From the NCBI GenBank assembly GCA_009929735.1, contig RZZU01000021.1:1-43530 (forward strand): a stretch of DNA of 43,530 nucleotides, read 5' to 3'. A program made the translations under genes and the position numbers. This DNA comes from Clostridia bacterium (GTDB lineage: Bacteria; Bacillota; Clostridia; Lachnospirales; Anaerotignaceae). The notes under the pieces are model-generated. The model did no database searches, was not told the origin of the DNA, and saw only the letters and a list, made by a program, of their open reading frames with translations. Positions 1-8,620 of the stretch are shown piece by piece (within the stretch, counting starts at the first letter, position 1; every line of letters starts with the position of its first letter).

Positions 1-83
1 TTCCCATTCCGAACACGTCGGTTAAGACCTGAGCGGTCGATGATACTTGGTGGGAAGCTGCCTGGGAAAGTAGATGGTTGCCA
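1..83 (+). rRNA. rrf: 5S ribosomal RNA, 3' part (5' end outside window)
   Basis: The first ~83 bases read as the 3' two thirds of a bacterial 5S rRNA: the CCCATTCCGAACACG loop segment, the GTTAAG element and the CCTGGGAAAGTAG segment near the 3' end are visible. The 5' part lies before the window, so a ribosomal RNA operon ends here. The exact 3' end is estimated from the usual position just after the final stem. Confidence 0.93.
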
Positions 84-101
84 GAATTCAATTTTTCTTT
101 T

Positions 102-137
102 AAAAATAGAACTGCATTATGCAGTTCTATTTTTTTG
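102..137 (+). terminator. Rho-independent terminator of the rRNA operon
   Basis: A perfect 15-bp inverted repeat (AAAAATAGAACTGCA, loop TTA, TGCAGTTCTATTTTT) runs directly into a T tract, about 20 bases after the 5S rRNA end. Confidence 0.9.
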
Positions 138-857
138 TAGAAGCAATAAAAATAATCACTTGCTATGAGGAGTTTTCAAGCCAATGCAGGCAGTTTTAAA
201 GACCATAAGGAAGGCCTCGTTCAGTTCTATATTGAACAAGGGTTAAATTCCAAGGCATATGAAGGACGCTTTTTAAAGAAAAACTGGACATTTTTGTCTA
301 AAAATTCAGAATAATTCGGTTTTTGTATTAGTATAGTCACAGTGAATTTCAGCTTTAATCAAGCTATTTATTGATTCAGTGATTAGAAATGTAAAATAAA
401 ATATAAGAAAAACAAAACCTTGCTGTTTTATAAAAATCCAAGGGTATTTTTTGTATAAATGTATCGTTTGATACAAGAACATAGTTTGTTTTCGTGACAG
501 CTATTTCTAAAAATAACGAAATAATGTATAATATGCATAAAAATAGAAATTTAACGGGGTATATAATCAAAAATAATACGGCAATGGTAGCTCTATTAGA
601 GCCACTAAGCATCTGAATTTTATGTTGCCAATCTTATTAACACAACATAATAAATTTATGGGAGATATTTGAAGAGTGGACATTCTTCTGGAAAAGAGGT
701 TAGCAGTATCGAAGCTTTCCCACATTTTAAGATTGAACTTATTGACTACATGGATAACTTTGTGTAAACGCAAAAAACTGCTATAAGATATAGAAGTAGT
801 TCCTAAAGGGCAGAGGCGATTTTTGAAGTGATGCCCAAAAATTAAACCAAATTTAAA
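138..857. other. Gene-poor AT-rich stretch downstream of the rRNA operon
   Basis: No convincing gene is seen. A 49-codon reading frame at 165-314 has no ribosome binding site and no family I recognise; it may be the tail of a lost gene. A palindrome with arms TGTATC and GATACA separated by four bases lies at 460-475 and looks like an operator, and a TATAAT-like hexamer lies at about 525. These could be the relic control region of the dead transporter genes that follow. Confidence 0.4.
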
Positions 858-1100
858 ATTAAGTAGCCAAAAGGGTTTGCTGTTGGTGAAGAGCAGACGT
901 CAAGCTCTTTAACTTTGCTTTATGAGGCGATTGTTGGCAGGTCTATGTGGGATACGCCAGACCATTCCATACATCCATCACTCAAGCTAAAAATAGAAAC
1001 AATTCATCGTTTCTTTGAACTGGGCGAGAATGTACAATTGTATCAGAAGAAATGGGCTATAGAAGAGCAAGTATCTTTACACGGTGTGAAAATACATTCT
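858..1100 (+). pseudogene. Transposase orfA-like HTH fragment (IS3-like, broken)
   Basis: An open frame without a credible start or ribosome binding site encodes a segment containing HPSLKLKIETIHRFFELGE. This looks like the N-terminal helix-turn-helix region of small orfA-type transposase proteins. The frame soon loses similarity and ends at 1148 inside the next remnant. A second fragment with the same motif (HPSNRLKSETIYRCFELG) lies at 31500-31625, which supports a dispersed element rather than chance. The family assignment (IS3-like) is from memory of motif style and is only moderately secure. Confidence 0.45.
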
Positions 1101-1147
1101 CAAAGGAATTTTTTGCTCATTTGCTCCAATCATTTTACAGCATTTTA

Positions 1148-1395
1148 GATATGTTGGTTGTTGGCCGCATGGTGGGGGTACTGGGCTTGCAGCAATCGGC
1201 AATGCCTCAATGATTAGCTTTATCATGAACTCAATTTGTATTGGTATTACAGTGGACGGCACAGTATTAGTTGCTCAGTATAAAGGTGTTAATGATGAAC
1301 AGGGTCAGAAAATGTATATAAGCCGGGTTTTGAACTTCTCGGCGTGCCATCTGCTTCTATGAAAGACGCTTGCGATTATATGCTGATAATATGTG
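1148..1395 (+). pseudogene. MATE-family efflux pump remnant
   Basis: Successive reading frames encode MATE-like segments: DMLVVGRMVGVLGL, then after a frameshift AAIGNASMISFIMNSICIG, ITVDGTVLVAQYKGVNDEQ, then after another shift FELLGVPSASMKDACDYM. These match the first two helices and following loop of MATE multidrug or toxin exporters, where the pattern is usually (D)xLVVGRxVGxxALAAVG followed by GVLVAQYxGAxDE. Only about 80 of the usual ~450 residues remain, in at least two frames, so the gene is dead. It runs directly into an ABC-2 permease remnant. Confidence 0.75.
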
Positions 1396-1680
1396 ATAAA
1401 CGTAACCTCAAACTGTTTTTTGGTGACAGGAAGGCTGTGGTTTTTTCTTTGATGGCAGTTTTATTATAATTGGGCTTTATGCAGTGTTTTTGAGTGACGT
1501 ATGACCCTCAGATTCCAAGCTGGGCTTCAAAATGTGGATTTTCTAATGAATAACTGGCTTATGTCTGGACTGTTTGCAGTTGCGTTGGCAACGACTACAA
1601 TGAGGGCATTTAGGGCTTTGATTGACGATAAAGTAAAAAATAGATCGGGATTTTTATTCCTCACCTATAAGAAAAAGTAG
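1395..1680 (+). pseudogene. ABC-2 type permease remnant
   Basis: Two frames encode pieces of an ABC-2 transporter permease. The first is RNLKLFFGDRKAVVFSLMAV followed after a frameshift by IIGLYAVFLSDV (the N-terminal cytoplasmic segment and first helix). The second is MNNWLMSGLFAVALATTTMR, then AFRALIDDKVKNRSG and a lysine-rich end, matching the second helix and the conserved cytoplasmic loop with a VDDKxxK motif. Stop codons and shifts separate the pieces and the remaining helices are gone. The fusion to the MATE remnant suggests deletion between two neighbouring efflux genes. Confidence 0.65.
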
Positions 1681-2163
1681 TCTTACGAAAGGGTATCTAG
1701 GTTCTGCCTTAAAGATTATATTGCTAGTTTTTCTAACAAGCATTGAAAATACGTCACTGATGTGTTTTTTGCATCATTTTTGAAAAGCCACCTGGCGTTA
1801 ATGTGATTAGTGATCATCTAAACACAATAGTCAATTTACTATATTAAGTAAAATGAGGGTCTATTTCAAGTTAATATAAGGTATAATAATTCCATTAGCC
1901 TAAATACAAAAGCACTAGGACGGGAGCCGAGTTTTTTTAAGATAATTTTTTGTGCATCCTTCCAAAGCGCTACGCTTTCATTGAGATTTTTCTTATATTT
2001 TTATCCCCCTCCTTGTTCTACATTGCACGTCATAGTTGAAATAGATTTATTTTATTTGATTTATTTCAAGAATACAGTTAAAATGAATGCTTGAGGGGTG
2101 GCATTCAACAAGGTTTTAAAGAAACATAAATGGAAATGAACAATAAATTTACGGAGGTATCTA
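1681..2163. other. Intergenic stretch without recognisable gene
   Basis: AT-rich DNA with no supportable frame. A small inverted repeat (AAAGCG, loop CTA, CGCTTT) lies near 1967-1981, followed by a T-rich stretch; it is too weak to call a terminator with confidence. The last 15 bases carry the GGAGGT ribosome binding site of the next gene. Confidence 0.4.
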
Positions 2164-2553
2164 ATGATTAAAGCTTATTTGGCAGGGATTGCATCCTTTT
2201 ATGAGGGTGAAGATATAGAAATTCAATATAGTATTTATGACGATTTGAAACTCATATGCAAGAATTCAGTGAAAATGGATTATGTGAAGCCAGCAATTGT
2301 AGGACAAGTTGCCATGAAAATGCTTTTGAACGAATTAAAGAAATATATAGCCAAAGAGATCGTTGTTGTTGTTTATGATACAGCGTTATATGAATCTATT
2401 ATAGGAACATTAAAAACAAAAAATAGAGATGTTTTAAAAATGGCAAAGGATGCAAGAAAAAGAATAGCCGGATTTGAGAATTTTACAATAGAAGATGTTA
2501 GTGCAGATCATGTAGCGTTGCAAAAATGGGTTGAAGCATTAAAGGATTTGTAA
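2164..2553 (+). CDS. Conserved-looking protein of unknown function, 129 aa
   Basis: The frame begins at ATG 2164 after a GGAGGT ribosome binding site at 2153-2158. I do not recognise the family by sequence. The predicted order of elements is a short strand (IKAYLAGIAS), two further strands over residues 18-38, a helix over about 44-62, a strongly hydrophobic strand (EIVVVVYD, about 64-71), then helices. That order resembles the first half of an RNase H-like fold, but the usual acidic catalytic residues are not evident, so this is only a fold guess. No signal peptide or membrane helix is seen. It lies 90 bp before the yehS-like gene in the same direction, so the two may be co-transcribed. Codon use is AT-rich like its neighbour. 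Confidence 0.7.
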   Translation: MIKAYLAGIASFYEGEDIEIQYSIYDDLKLICKNSVKMDYVKPAIVGQVAMKMLLNELKKYIAKEIVVVVYDTALYESIIGTLKTKNRDVLKMAKDARKRIAGFENFTIEDVSADHVALQKWVEALKDL

Positions 2554-2643
2554 AAATAGTAGATTCTCGTGGCATCATTGTTTTGGCCAAAAGCTGTTTC
2601 GTGAAAATGAGGATTTCTACGTGAATTAAGGGAGGATATATAG

Positions 2644-3162
2644 ATGGATAATAATGATATATTAATTAGATTAAGGTATGCCCTAGATATAAAGGATACA
2701 GATATGGTGGAAATATTTAAAGCTGGTGGCACTGCACGAACAATAGAAGAAGTGAGGAAGATGCTCATAAAATCTAAAGATTTTTCCGATGAAGAAGATG
2801 AAGCTCAGGACGAAATGGAAGAAAATTTAATATGCAAGAACAGTGAGTTAGAGTCATTTTTAAATGGATTTATTATATTCAAAAGAGGAGAGCAAGATCA
2901 AAAACCAGGGCAATCTGAAAAACCAGTCTTGGCTATAACGAATAGTCAAAATGTTAACAATATTATGCTTAAGAAATTGAAAATAGCCCTATCGTTAACC
3001 AGTGAAGATATGCTTGATATATTTAACGAAGCCGGAATAAATGTAACAAAAGGGGAACTAAGTGCTTTATTTAGAAAAGAAGGGCATAAGCATTATAAAA
3101 AGTGTGGAGATAAATACTTTAGGAGTTTCCTAAAGGGATTAGCTGTGAAGAATAGGAAATAG
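2644..3162 (+). CDS. yehS: YehS-family DUF1456 protein
   Basis: This 172-aa protein has the two-copy DUF1456 layout of E. coli YehS. Repeat one begins NNDILIRLRYALDIKDTDMVEIF and ends near LESFLNGFIIFKRG (residues 3-82). Repeat two begins NNIMLKKLKIALSLTSEDML and ends GDKYFRSFLKGLAVKNRK (residues 104-172). The strongly matching phrases are LKKL+IA+SL, the second-repeat KKCGD+Y and the FLKGLA ending. The length is slightly more than the family's ~155 aa because of an acidic linker (EEDEAQDEMEE) in repeat one. The biochemical role of DUF1456 is not known to me. The start is ATG 2644 with GGGAGG at 2631-2636. The gene is intact although surrounded by decayed genes. Confidence 0.9.
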   Translation: MDNNDILIRLRYALDIKDTDMVEIFKAGGTARTIEEVRKMLIKSKDFSDEEDEAQDEMEENLICKNSELESFLNGFIIFKRGEQDQKPGQSEKPVLAITNSQNVNNIMLKKLKIALSLTSEDMLDIFNEAGINVTKGELSALFRKEGHKHYKKCGDKYFRSFLKGLAVKNRK

Positions 3163-3326
3163 GTGGCATTACAACAGGGATAATACACTGGTTTTATATT
3201 CAAACACTTTATTTTGGTAGAAATTTATTTTGTGATGGGTTACGTTTTTAAAATAAGAATAAATAGGTTAAAATCAATACTGAGAATATGTATTCATTGA
3301 TTGGTTTTAAACCCATTAAGTATATA

Positions 3327-3533
3327 AACTTGTTTGCAGATACCTCCAAAGGGGCTTCTGCCGCTGCTCTGTTCATAGTATCGTTGAAACTGCAAAAGCA
3401 AATGGTCTCAATGTATTTACTTGTTTTGAATATATGCTTTTGTGCATCCCAATTTTGACTCGAAAATCATGCCGAAGAATTGGAGAACTTGATGCCATGG
3501 ACAGATACAGTACAAGCCGAATGTACGCATTAA
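3327..3533 (+). pseudogene. IS66-family transposase (tnpC) C-terminal remnant
   Basis: Three overlapping frames together rebuild the C-terminus of an IS66 transposase: NLFADTSKGASAAAL, then VHSIVETAKANGLNVFTCFEY, then ENHAEELENLMPWTDTVQAE ending CTH and a stop at 3531-3533. IS66 TnpC proteins end with a segment like TPKGA-ASA--YSI-ETAKANGLN-YKYLEYLL followed by LMPW and an AEC box, so identification is strong. At least two frameshifts and loss of everything upstream make it inactive. No intact tnpA or tnpB is seen nearby. Confidence 0.85.
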
Positions 3534-3804
3534 TAAATCCAGGGCTGGTGTAATACCATGTTCCGGTTTTATTTTTTTTAAAAAGAACTCTCTTTTTGAG
3601 TGCTTATTATTATTAAATAAAAAATTGTTCATTATGCCAATAGAATATTACGGACTATGGTGTTACTCTTAAACGGATTGTATACCTGTGAATGATTGGA
3701 ATTTCTGAAATATTCTGGTTACAGCATAATGGAAAATAAACGTTCTTGTATATAATTGAATTCGTTAGAAGGAATGCGGCAGCGTGGAAAGGGAGGAACA
3801 ATTC
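3534..3804. other. Intergenic region before the ABC exporter genes
   Basis: No gene is seen. The stretch probably includes the right end of the dead IS66 element. A TATAAT hexamer at about 3750 could be the -10 of the exporter promoter, but no good -35 stands at the right distance. The last bases hold the GGGAGGA ribosome binding site. Confidence 0.35.
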
Positions 3805-4593
3805 ATGAATTCATTAAGCGAATCGCTGATTTCTATTAGAGATCTCAGGATGAATTTTGGAGATAAACAGGTTTTGAAAGGAATTAATCTGGAGATAACA
3901 GGTGGACAAATAATTGGCTACATAGGCCCAAATGGGGCTGGAAAAAGCACAACTGTGAAAATTTTATTAGGGATTTTAGACGGGTTTCAAGGTGAAGTAA
4001 AGGTGTTTCAAGAAGATATATCATCGGGAAGTGTGAAATATAAGAAAAAAATTGGTTACGTTCCTGAAACAGCGGAGATGTATGATACCCTTACTGCACA
4101 GGAATATCTTGTTTTTATTGGAGAAATATATGGATTGGATTTTGAAACTGTTGACAGTAAAGCCAAAAGGCTAATGGATCTGTTTGGTTTAGGCCAGTTT
4201 TACAACAACAGGATTTCTTCGTTTTCAAAGGGTATGAAACAAAAAGTGCTTATTATCGCAAGCCTTATTCACAACCCTGATATTTTATTTTTTGATGAAC
4301 CTTTAAGTGGGCTTGATGCAAACAGTGTAATGATTTTTAAAGAGATTATGTCAGAACTTGCAGCGCAAGGAAAAACGATTTTCTATTCATCGCATATATT
4401 AGAAGTTGTGGAAAAAATTAGTGATAGGATTATTCTCATTAATGATGGTCAAATTGTAGCAGATGGTACATTTTTAGAACTTCAGAAAAAAAGTAGCGAA
4501 GGCTCACTTGAAGAAATATTTAATCAGCTGACAGGATTTAATCAGTATAAGGAAATCGCTCATGCGGTTATTTCTGTCTTAAATGAGGGATAA
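3805..4593 (+). CDS. ABC transporter ATP-binding protein
   Basis: A 262-aa ATPase subunit of an ABC exporter. Walker A is GPNGAGKST, the signature is FSKGMKQKV (a divergent form of LSGGQ, common in ABC-2 exporters), Walker B is DILFFDEPLSGLD and the switch histidine is in FYSSHILE. A frame opens 21 bases earlier at a GTG, but the GGGAGGA box at 3790-3796 fits ATG 3805 with 7-base spacing. The stop is followed two bases later by the permease start, so the two genes form one transcript and very likely one complex. The substrate cannot be told from sequence; relatives include BcrA/EcsA-type ATPases for export of peptides, lipids or drugs. Confidence 0.92.
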   Translation: MNSLSESLISIRDLRMNFGDKQVLKGINLEITGGQIIGYIGPNGAGKSTTVKILLGILDGFQGEVKVFQEDISSGSVKYKKKIGYVPETAEMYDTLTAQEYLVFIGEIYGLDFETVDSKAKRLMDLFGLGQFYNNRISSFSKGMKQKVLIIASLIHNPDILFFDEPLSGLDANSVMIFKEIMSELAAQGKTIFYSSHILEVVEKISDRIILINDGQIVADGTFLELQKKSSEGSLEEIFNQLTGFNQYKEIAHAVISVLNEG

Positions 4594-4595
4594 AC

Positions 4596-6269
4596 ATGAA
4601 AGAGTTTACTATTTTAAAATTTTTAGATAAAATTAAGTTCATTTTCAAATTTGCAGGAATTGATTACCCGTTATTGCGAAAAATTTTGCAAATAAAATTT
4701 GTTATGGATGAACGAAGAGTTCCCACAATTATGATGAATGGAAAAAACAATGATGAGTCTACGAATTCTTTTAGATCAGGATTACTGATTTATGCATTTA
4801 TGGGTATTTTTATTGGGATTTTTTTGCTGCCTCCGTTTTCATTATTTTTAAAAATGAATATTATAATGGGCATGCTTATTTTTATGATTATGACAACTAT
4901 GATATCAGATTTTTCTTCTGTGCTTCTTGACATTGATGATAAAAACATTCTTTTGCCTAGACCGGTAGATGCCAAAACATTAAATACCGCAAAATTAATT
5001 CATATCGTTGTTTATCTTTTCAGCATAACATTGGCCATAACAGCGGGAGCGCTCGCTATAGGTTTCTTTCGATATGGATTTTTGTTTTTTCTTGTGTTGC
5101 TTTTTGAAATTATACTGATCTGCGGATTTGTAATTTTGTTTACATCACTTTTCTACTATGTAATTCTTACTGTTTTTAGCGGTGAAAAGTTAAAAGACAT
5201 CATTAACTATTTTCAAATTGCTCTGACAATTTCCATGACAGTGATGTATCAGCTTATAGGACGAATATTTAATTTTTCTGATTTGAATATAAGCATAACC
5301 CCAAATTGGTGGCATTTATTGCTGCCTTCAGCATGGTTTGCTGCCCCTTTTAGTATTTTTATTGAGCATGACTATAACAGCCATTACGTTGTGCTTAGTC
5401 TTGTTGGAATCATTGTGCCCATAATCGCTATAACATTATATGTTATGGTTGTTGCACCTCGGTTTGAAAGGAATCTTCAGAAACTTAACAGCGGCAGTGC
5501 ACAGAGAAAGACAAAGGGAAAAGCATCTCTGCGGCGAAGGGTATCTAACATCATTTGCCATAATCCCATTGAGAAAGTCTTTTTTATGTTTACGTTGCAA
5601 ATGTTGGACAATGAAAGAAAATTGAAACTTAGGATATTTCCCAATATGGCTTTTTCGGTGGCATTTCCATTTATTTTCTTGCTTAACTTGGTTGGAGGCA
5701 GGGTGTCTTTTTCGGATATATTTGCACAAATATCACAAGGAAGGTATTATCTTTATTTGTACTTTTCAGTTGCTCTTCTAGCTGCAATGTTTCCGCTGAT
5801 TAGTTTAAGCCAAAATTACAAAGGCGCATGGATTTACAAGGCACTCCCGGTCGAAAATCCGGCAGTCGTATTTAAGGGTGCATTCAAGGGTTTCTTGTAT
5901 AAATACATTGTGCCAACTTTTTTGTTTATGAGCTTCCTTTTCATTGGTATTTACGGAGTAAAAATTGTACCAGACTTGGCATTAATTTTTCTTAATATGT
6001 TAATATTAATGCTCGCCATTTTTCATTTTTCAAAGAAAGAATTGCCTTTTTATAAAGAGTTTCAATATGCCCAGAATGGTAGCAGTACGGGTATGATATT
6101 TCTTATGTTTGCGTTATGCGGCGTGGCTGCGGCTGTTCACTATTTTGCATTAGTGCTTTTTCCGTTTGGTTTAGCCCTAAATATTGGAATTTCTTTGATT
6201 ATTGTAATAATTTTATTGCATTATAGCTTTAAAATTTCGTGGAAAGACATAGAAAAAGGTACGCAATAA
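4596..6269 (+). CDS. ABC exporter membrane subunit, 557 aa
   Basis: A large, very hydrophobic protein starting at ATG 4596 directly after the ATPase gene. About ten or more membrane segments are visible, grouped as an N-terminal set (about residues 65-110 and 130-285) and a C-terminal set (about 350-545), separated by a basic cytoplasmic loop (AQRKTKGKASLRRR). There is no ATPase domain. This size and two-block layout is seen in clostridial ABC-2-like permeases that pair with a single ATPase. The family has no assigned substrate that I can name. Expression probably depends on the upstream ATPase promoter; no terminator lies between them. Confidence 0.85.
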   Translation: MKEFTILKFLDKIKFIFKFAGIDYPLLRKILQIKFVMDERRVPTIMMNGKNNDESTNSFRSGLLIYAFMGIFIGIFLLPPFSLFLKMNIIMGMLIFMIMTTMISDFSSVLLDIDDKNILLPRPVDAKTLNTAKLIHIVVYLFSITLAITAGALAIGFFRYGFLFFLVLLFEIILICGFVILFTSLFYYVILTVFSGEKLKDIINYFQIALTISMTVMYQLIGRIFNFSDLNISITPNWWHLLLPSAWFAAPFSIFIEHDYNSHYVVLSLVGIIVPIIAITLYVMVVAPRFERNLQKLNSGSAQRKTKGKASLRRRVSNIICHNPIEKVFFMFTLQMLDNERKLKLRIFPNMAFSVAFPFIFLLNLVGGRVSFSDIFAQISQGRYYLYLYFSVALLAAMFPLISLSQNYKGAWIYKALPVENPAVVFKGAFKGFLYKYIVPTFLFMSFLFIGIYGVKIVPDLALIFLNMLILMLAIFHFSKKELPFYKEFQYAQNGSSTGMIFLMFALCGVAAAVHYFALVLFPFGLALNIGISLIIVIILLHYSFKISWKDIEKGTQ

Positions 6270-7088
6270 AGCATTGAATTTAATGGCAAGCTTCTGGTTG
6301 GAGTAAAGAAACGTATTATTGTATTAAAGCAGACTCGTTCTATTTTACGATGCTCAAACCAGAAATTATAAAACACGCAGTTCCATATGAGGCTGAGGAT
6401 GGATGTCTTTCTTTGGTTGGTACAGGGGGACATTTGAAGGTTCCTGTTTTTTAACGCATGAATTTTTAAACTTGAGAAGTATATGGAAAACGTGGTAAAA
6501 AATGAGGTTATGAAGCTGACGTTTGGAAGAAAAACGGGCTGAAATGGTTGGTGTCTAAGACAAGAATTATAAAGGGGAAAACCAAAATGGGAATTCCAGA
6601 CATTGAAAATATGATGTCGCTGTCTGAACTATTCAATGAGAGAGAAAGTTTCTACTTTTTTTGCTTTTGGGATTGAGCGATATCCTCTTAGTTTGGTTTC
6701 TTCATAACCATGATTTAAACTTCTTCATTAGACATAGAATAAAGTACGGGCTCAACAAAACAGTGCCTTATCTATTGTTACGTTTCATGTGATACTACTT
6801 CCAAGTATTTATGTTAAGGGGTATCGAATGTAAAAAAACCAATATCACAATCCTGCAAAATTCATTTTCATGGTCTCTTGGGAGCGGTTTATAATCAGAG
6901 GGGTTGAATACATGGCTATCCGTAGGCATCCTTGGTGTATGGCAATGGCGAGATCCGTGAATACTTCTCAGCTTTTTACGAGGTGCGGACATCGCACTAG
7001 CATTTTCATTGAAATATTCCTAAGAATTTAATGATACAGTCAGCGTATTCCTAGAAAATAAGGTTATTAGTATGGGAGGATATTGCAA
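6270..7088. other. Long intergenic stretch, probably decayed DNA
   Basis: About 800 bases with only short frames. A 34-codon frame at 6350-6454 and others near 6580-6700 and 6790-7000 have no ribosome binding site and match no family I recognise. I see no terminator after the exporter permease gene. The final bases hold the GGGAGGA site of the flavodoxin gene. Confidence 0.4.
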
Positions 7089-7526
7089 ATGAAAGTTATT
7101 ATTGTATTTGAATCAACTCATCACGGAAACACGAAGAAGCTGGTGGATGCAATTGCTGCAAAAAATGAAGTTGACCTAGTCGACGCAACAGAAGCTGATT
7201 CTGTCAACTACGAAAGCTACGATATGATTGGTTTTGCATCGGGCGCTGCATATGGGAAGTTCTACAAAAAAGTTACATCTTTAGCATTGTCTGTTCCTTC
7301 TGGGAAGAAAGTATTCTTCATATACTCTTGTGGTAAAAACAACAAAGATTATTCGGAAAGTATACGTACGACCTTGGAGAAGAAAGGCTGCATATCTCTC
7401 GGCTCATATGGTTGCTCTGGATATGACACGTATGGCCCATTAAAACTGGTGGGCGGGATCAACAAAGGGCATCCAGATGAAAGTGAAATCAGAGGTGCTG
7501 TAGATTTTTATGTATCACTTTTATGA
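7089..7526 (+). CDS. Flavodoxin family protein
   Basis: A 145-aa FMN-binding electron carrier or small flavoprotein. The N-terminus VIIVFESTHHGNTKKL is the strand plus phosphate-binding loop of flavodoxins (normally S/T-x-T-G-N-T). YDMIGFASGAAYGKFYK follows as the second strand and loop, then VFFIYSCG. The stretch GYDTYGPLKLVGGINKGHPD is typical of a clostridial flavodoxin subfamily. A TTG two codons upstream is open, but GGGAGGA at 7074-7080 fits ATG 7089. The gene stands alone between decayed regions. Its redox partner is unknown. Confidence 0.9.
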   Translation: MKVIIVFESTHHGNTKKLVDAIAAKNEVDLVDATEADSVNYESYDMIGFASGAAYGKFYKKVTSLALSVPSGKKVFFIYSCGKNNKDYSESIRTTLEKKGCISLGSYGCSGYDTYGPLKLVGGINKGHPDESEIRGAVDFYVSLL

Positions 7527-7823
7527 CTAACACCCACTGCATATTCTACAGATGGGGAGAATTGCTCATTATGTTTATGACGGATAGCGCAGCCATGTTG
7601 CCAATAAAAGGAATCCGAAATGTTTAAATAAACAACAGGGCTTGTGAGTTTGTTTTGACGGAGGTTTTGCAACTTACGTCGGCAGTACATGCATAAATGG
7701 TTGAAGCGGTGCATTAAAATTTTCAGTGAGTGAAAGAATTTATTCTGAGCAATATCCTTTCACCTGCTGTGTAAGTACGTCATTGTGTAGCAAAATACAG
7801 GACACCATCCCGCTAGAGCAGAC
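7527..7823. other. Convergent intergenic region
   Basis: Just under 300 bases between the flavodoxin and the oppositely oriented Amidase_6 gene. No gene and no convincing terminator is visible; short frames here match nothing known to me. Confidence 0.35.
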
Positions 7824-8303
7824 TTAGCAAGTGTTTACATATGTAATACTTACACACTGATAAGTATTCAGTGGGCCATTGTCAGTGTCTAACGTGTGTG
7901 CGGCGACGAGGGTACTAGAGGGCGAGGGAGCCGCTCCAGCGGAGACGATTGTAGGTGAATGGCTAAACGCTATACCGTCGAAAGAAAGATAGACAAGACC
8001 CCCTGGTTCTACCTGAGAAAAATCTGCATCTACCAAGACCCGTCCAATTCCTAGGTTCTTGGCAAGAAATTTATACAGAAATTCAACACCAGTGCACGCT
8101 GGCGCACGGTTGTTTAGGCTGTGATAATAACGGCCGAAGGTTGGTTTCGGATTCATAACCTCTGAAGCGGCATACAACACCTGTGAGGTAAAATTTGTGC
8201 AGTCTTCTAGGCGATCAAAATTGTAGTATTGTGGACTGTGCCTATATGCCCATTTGTGCGCATAGGATACAGCTCCTTCCTGATCATAGTATGTTTTTCT
8301 CAT
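7824..8303 (-). CDS. Amidase_6 domain protein
   Basis: A 159-aa protein that is almost entirely one Amidase_6 (PF12671-type) domain, a papain-like fold found in putative cell-wall amidases. The N-terminus YDQEGAVSYAHKWAYR and the motif LEDCTNFTSQ with the probable catalytic Cys35 fit the family, as do PTFGRYYHSLNNRAPACTG and the second active-site region AFSHSPTIV with His115. The ending LVAAHTLDTDNGPL is also typical. There is no signal peptide, so secretion is not obvious and it may act inside the cell, or its export domain may have been lost. A GTG three codons earlier is open; AGGTGG five bases before the chosen ATG decides the start. Confidence 0.85.
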   Translation of the reverse strand: MRKTYYDQEGAVSYAHKWAYRHSPQYYNFDRLEDCTNFTSQVLYAASEVMNPKPTFGRYYHSLNNRAPACTGVEFLYKFLAKNLGIGRVLVDADFSQVEPGGLVYLSFDGIAFSHSPTIVSAGAAPSPSSTLVAAHTLDTDNGPLNTYQCVSITYVNTC

Positions 8304-8620
8304 TTTCTCCACCTCTATACGATTGTATGTAGGGAGTAGTATGAGGAGTAAGAAGAAATTTATAAAAGTTAAGCTTTATGCGGATATCCGATCACCATAG
8401 TTAAGTAAAATTCCAGCAATATATTACACAGTGCAATGAATCCATAGTATTCGAGTAAATTGCCCAATGTTTAAATGAAACCATTTAGAAGTCCATGTAT
8501 CTCAATTAGACAGTCTGATTACAAAAAGGACCATTAAGTCTATAAACAGTAATTATGAGGATGATACAAAATACTAATTATTTTATTGCGTTTCTCTTTG
8601 TTCAATAAGGAGTGTAGAGA
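8304..8620. other. Divergent intergenic region
   Basis: About 315 bases between the divergent Amidase_6 and lipoprotein genes. It must hold both promoters, but no hexamer pair is strong enough to name. No small gene is supported. Confidence 0.35.
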
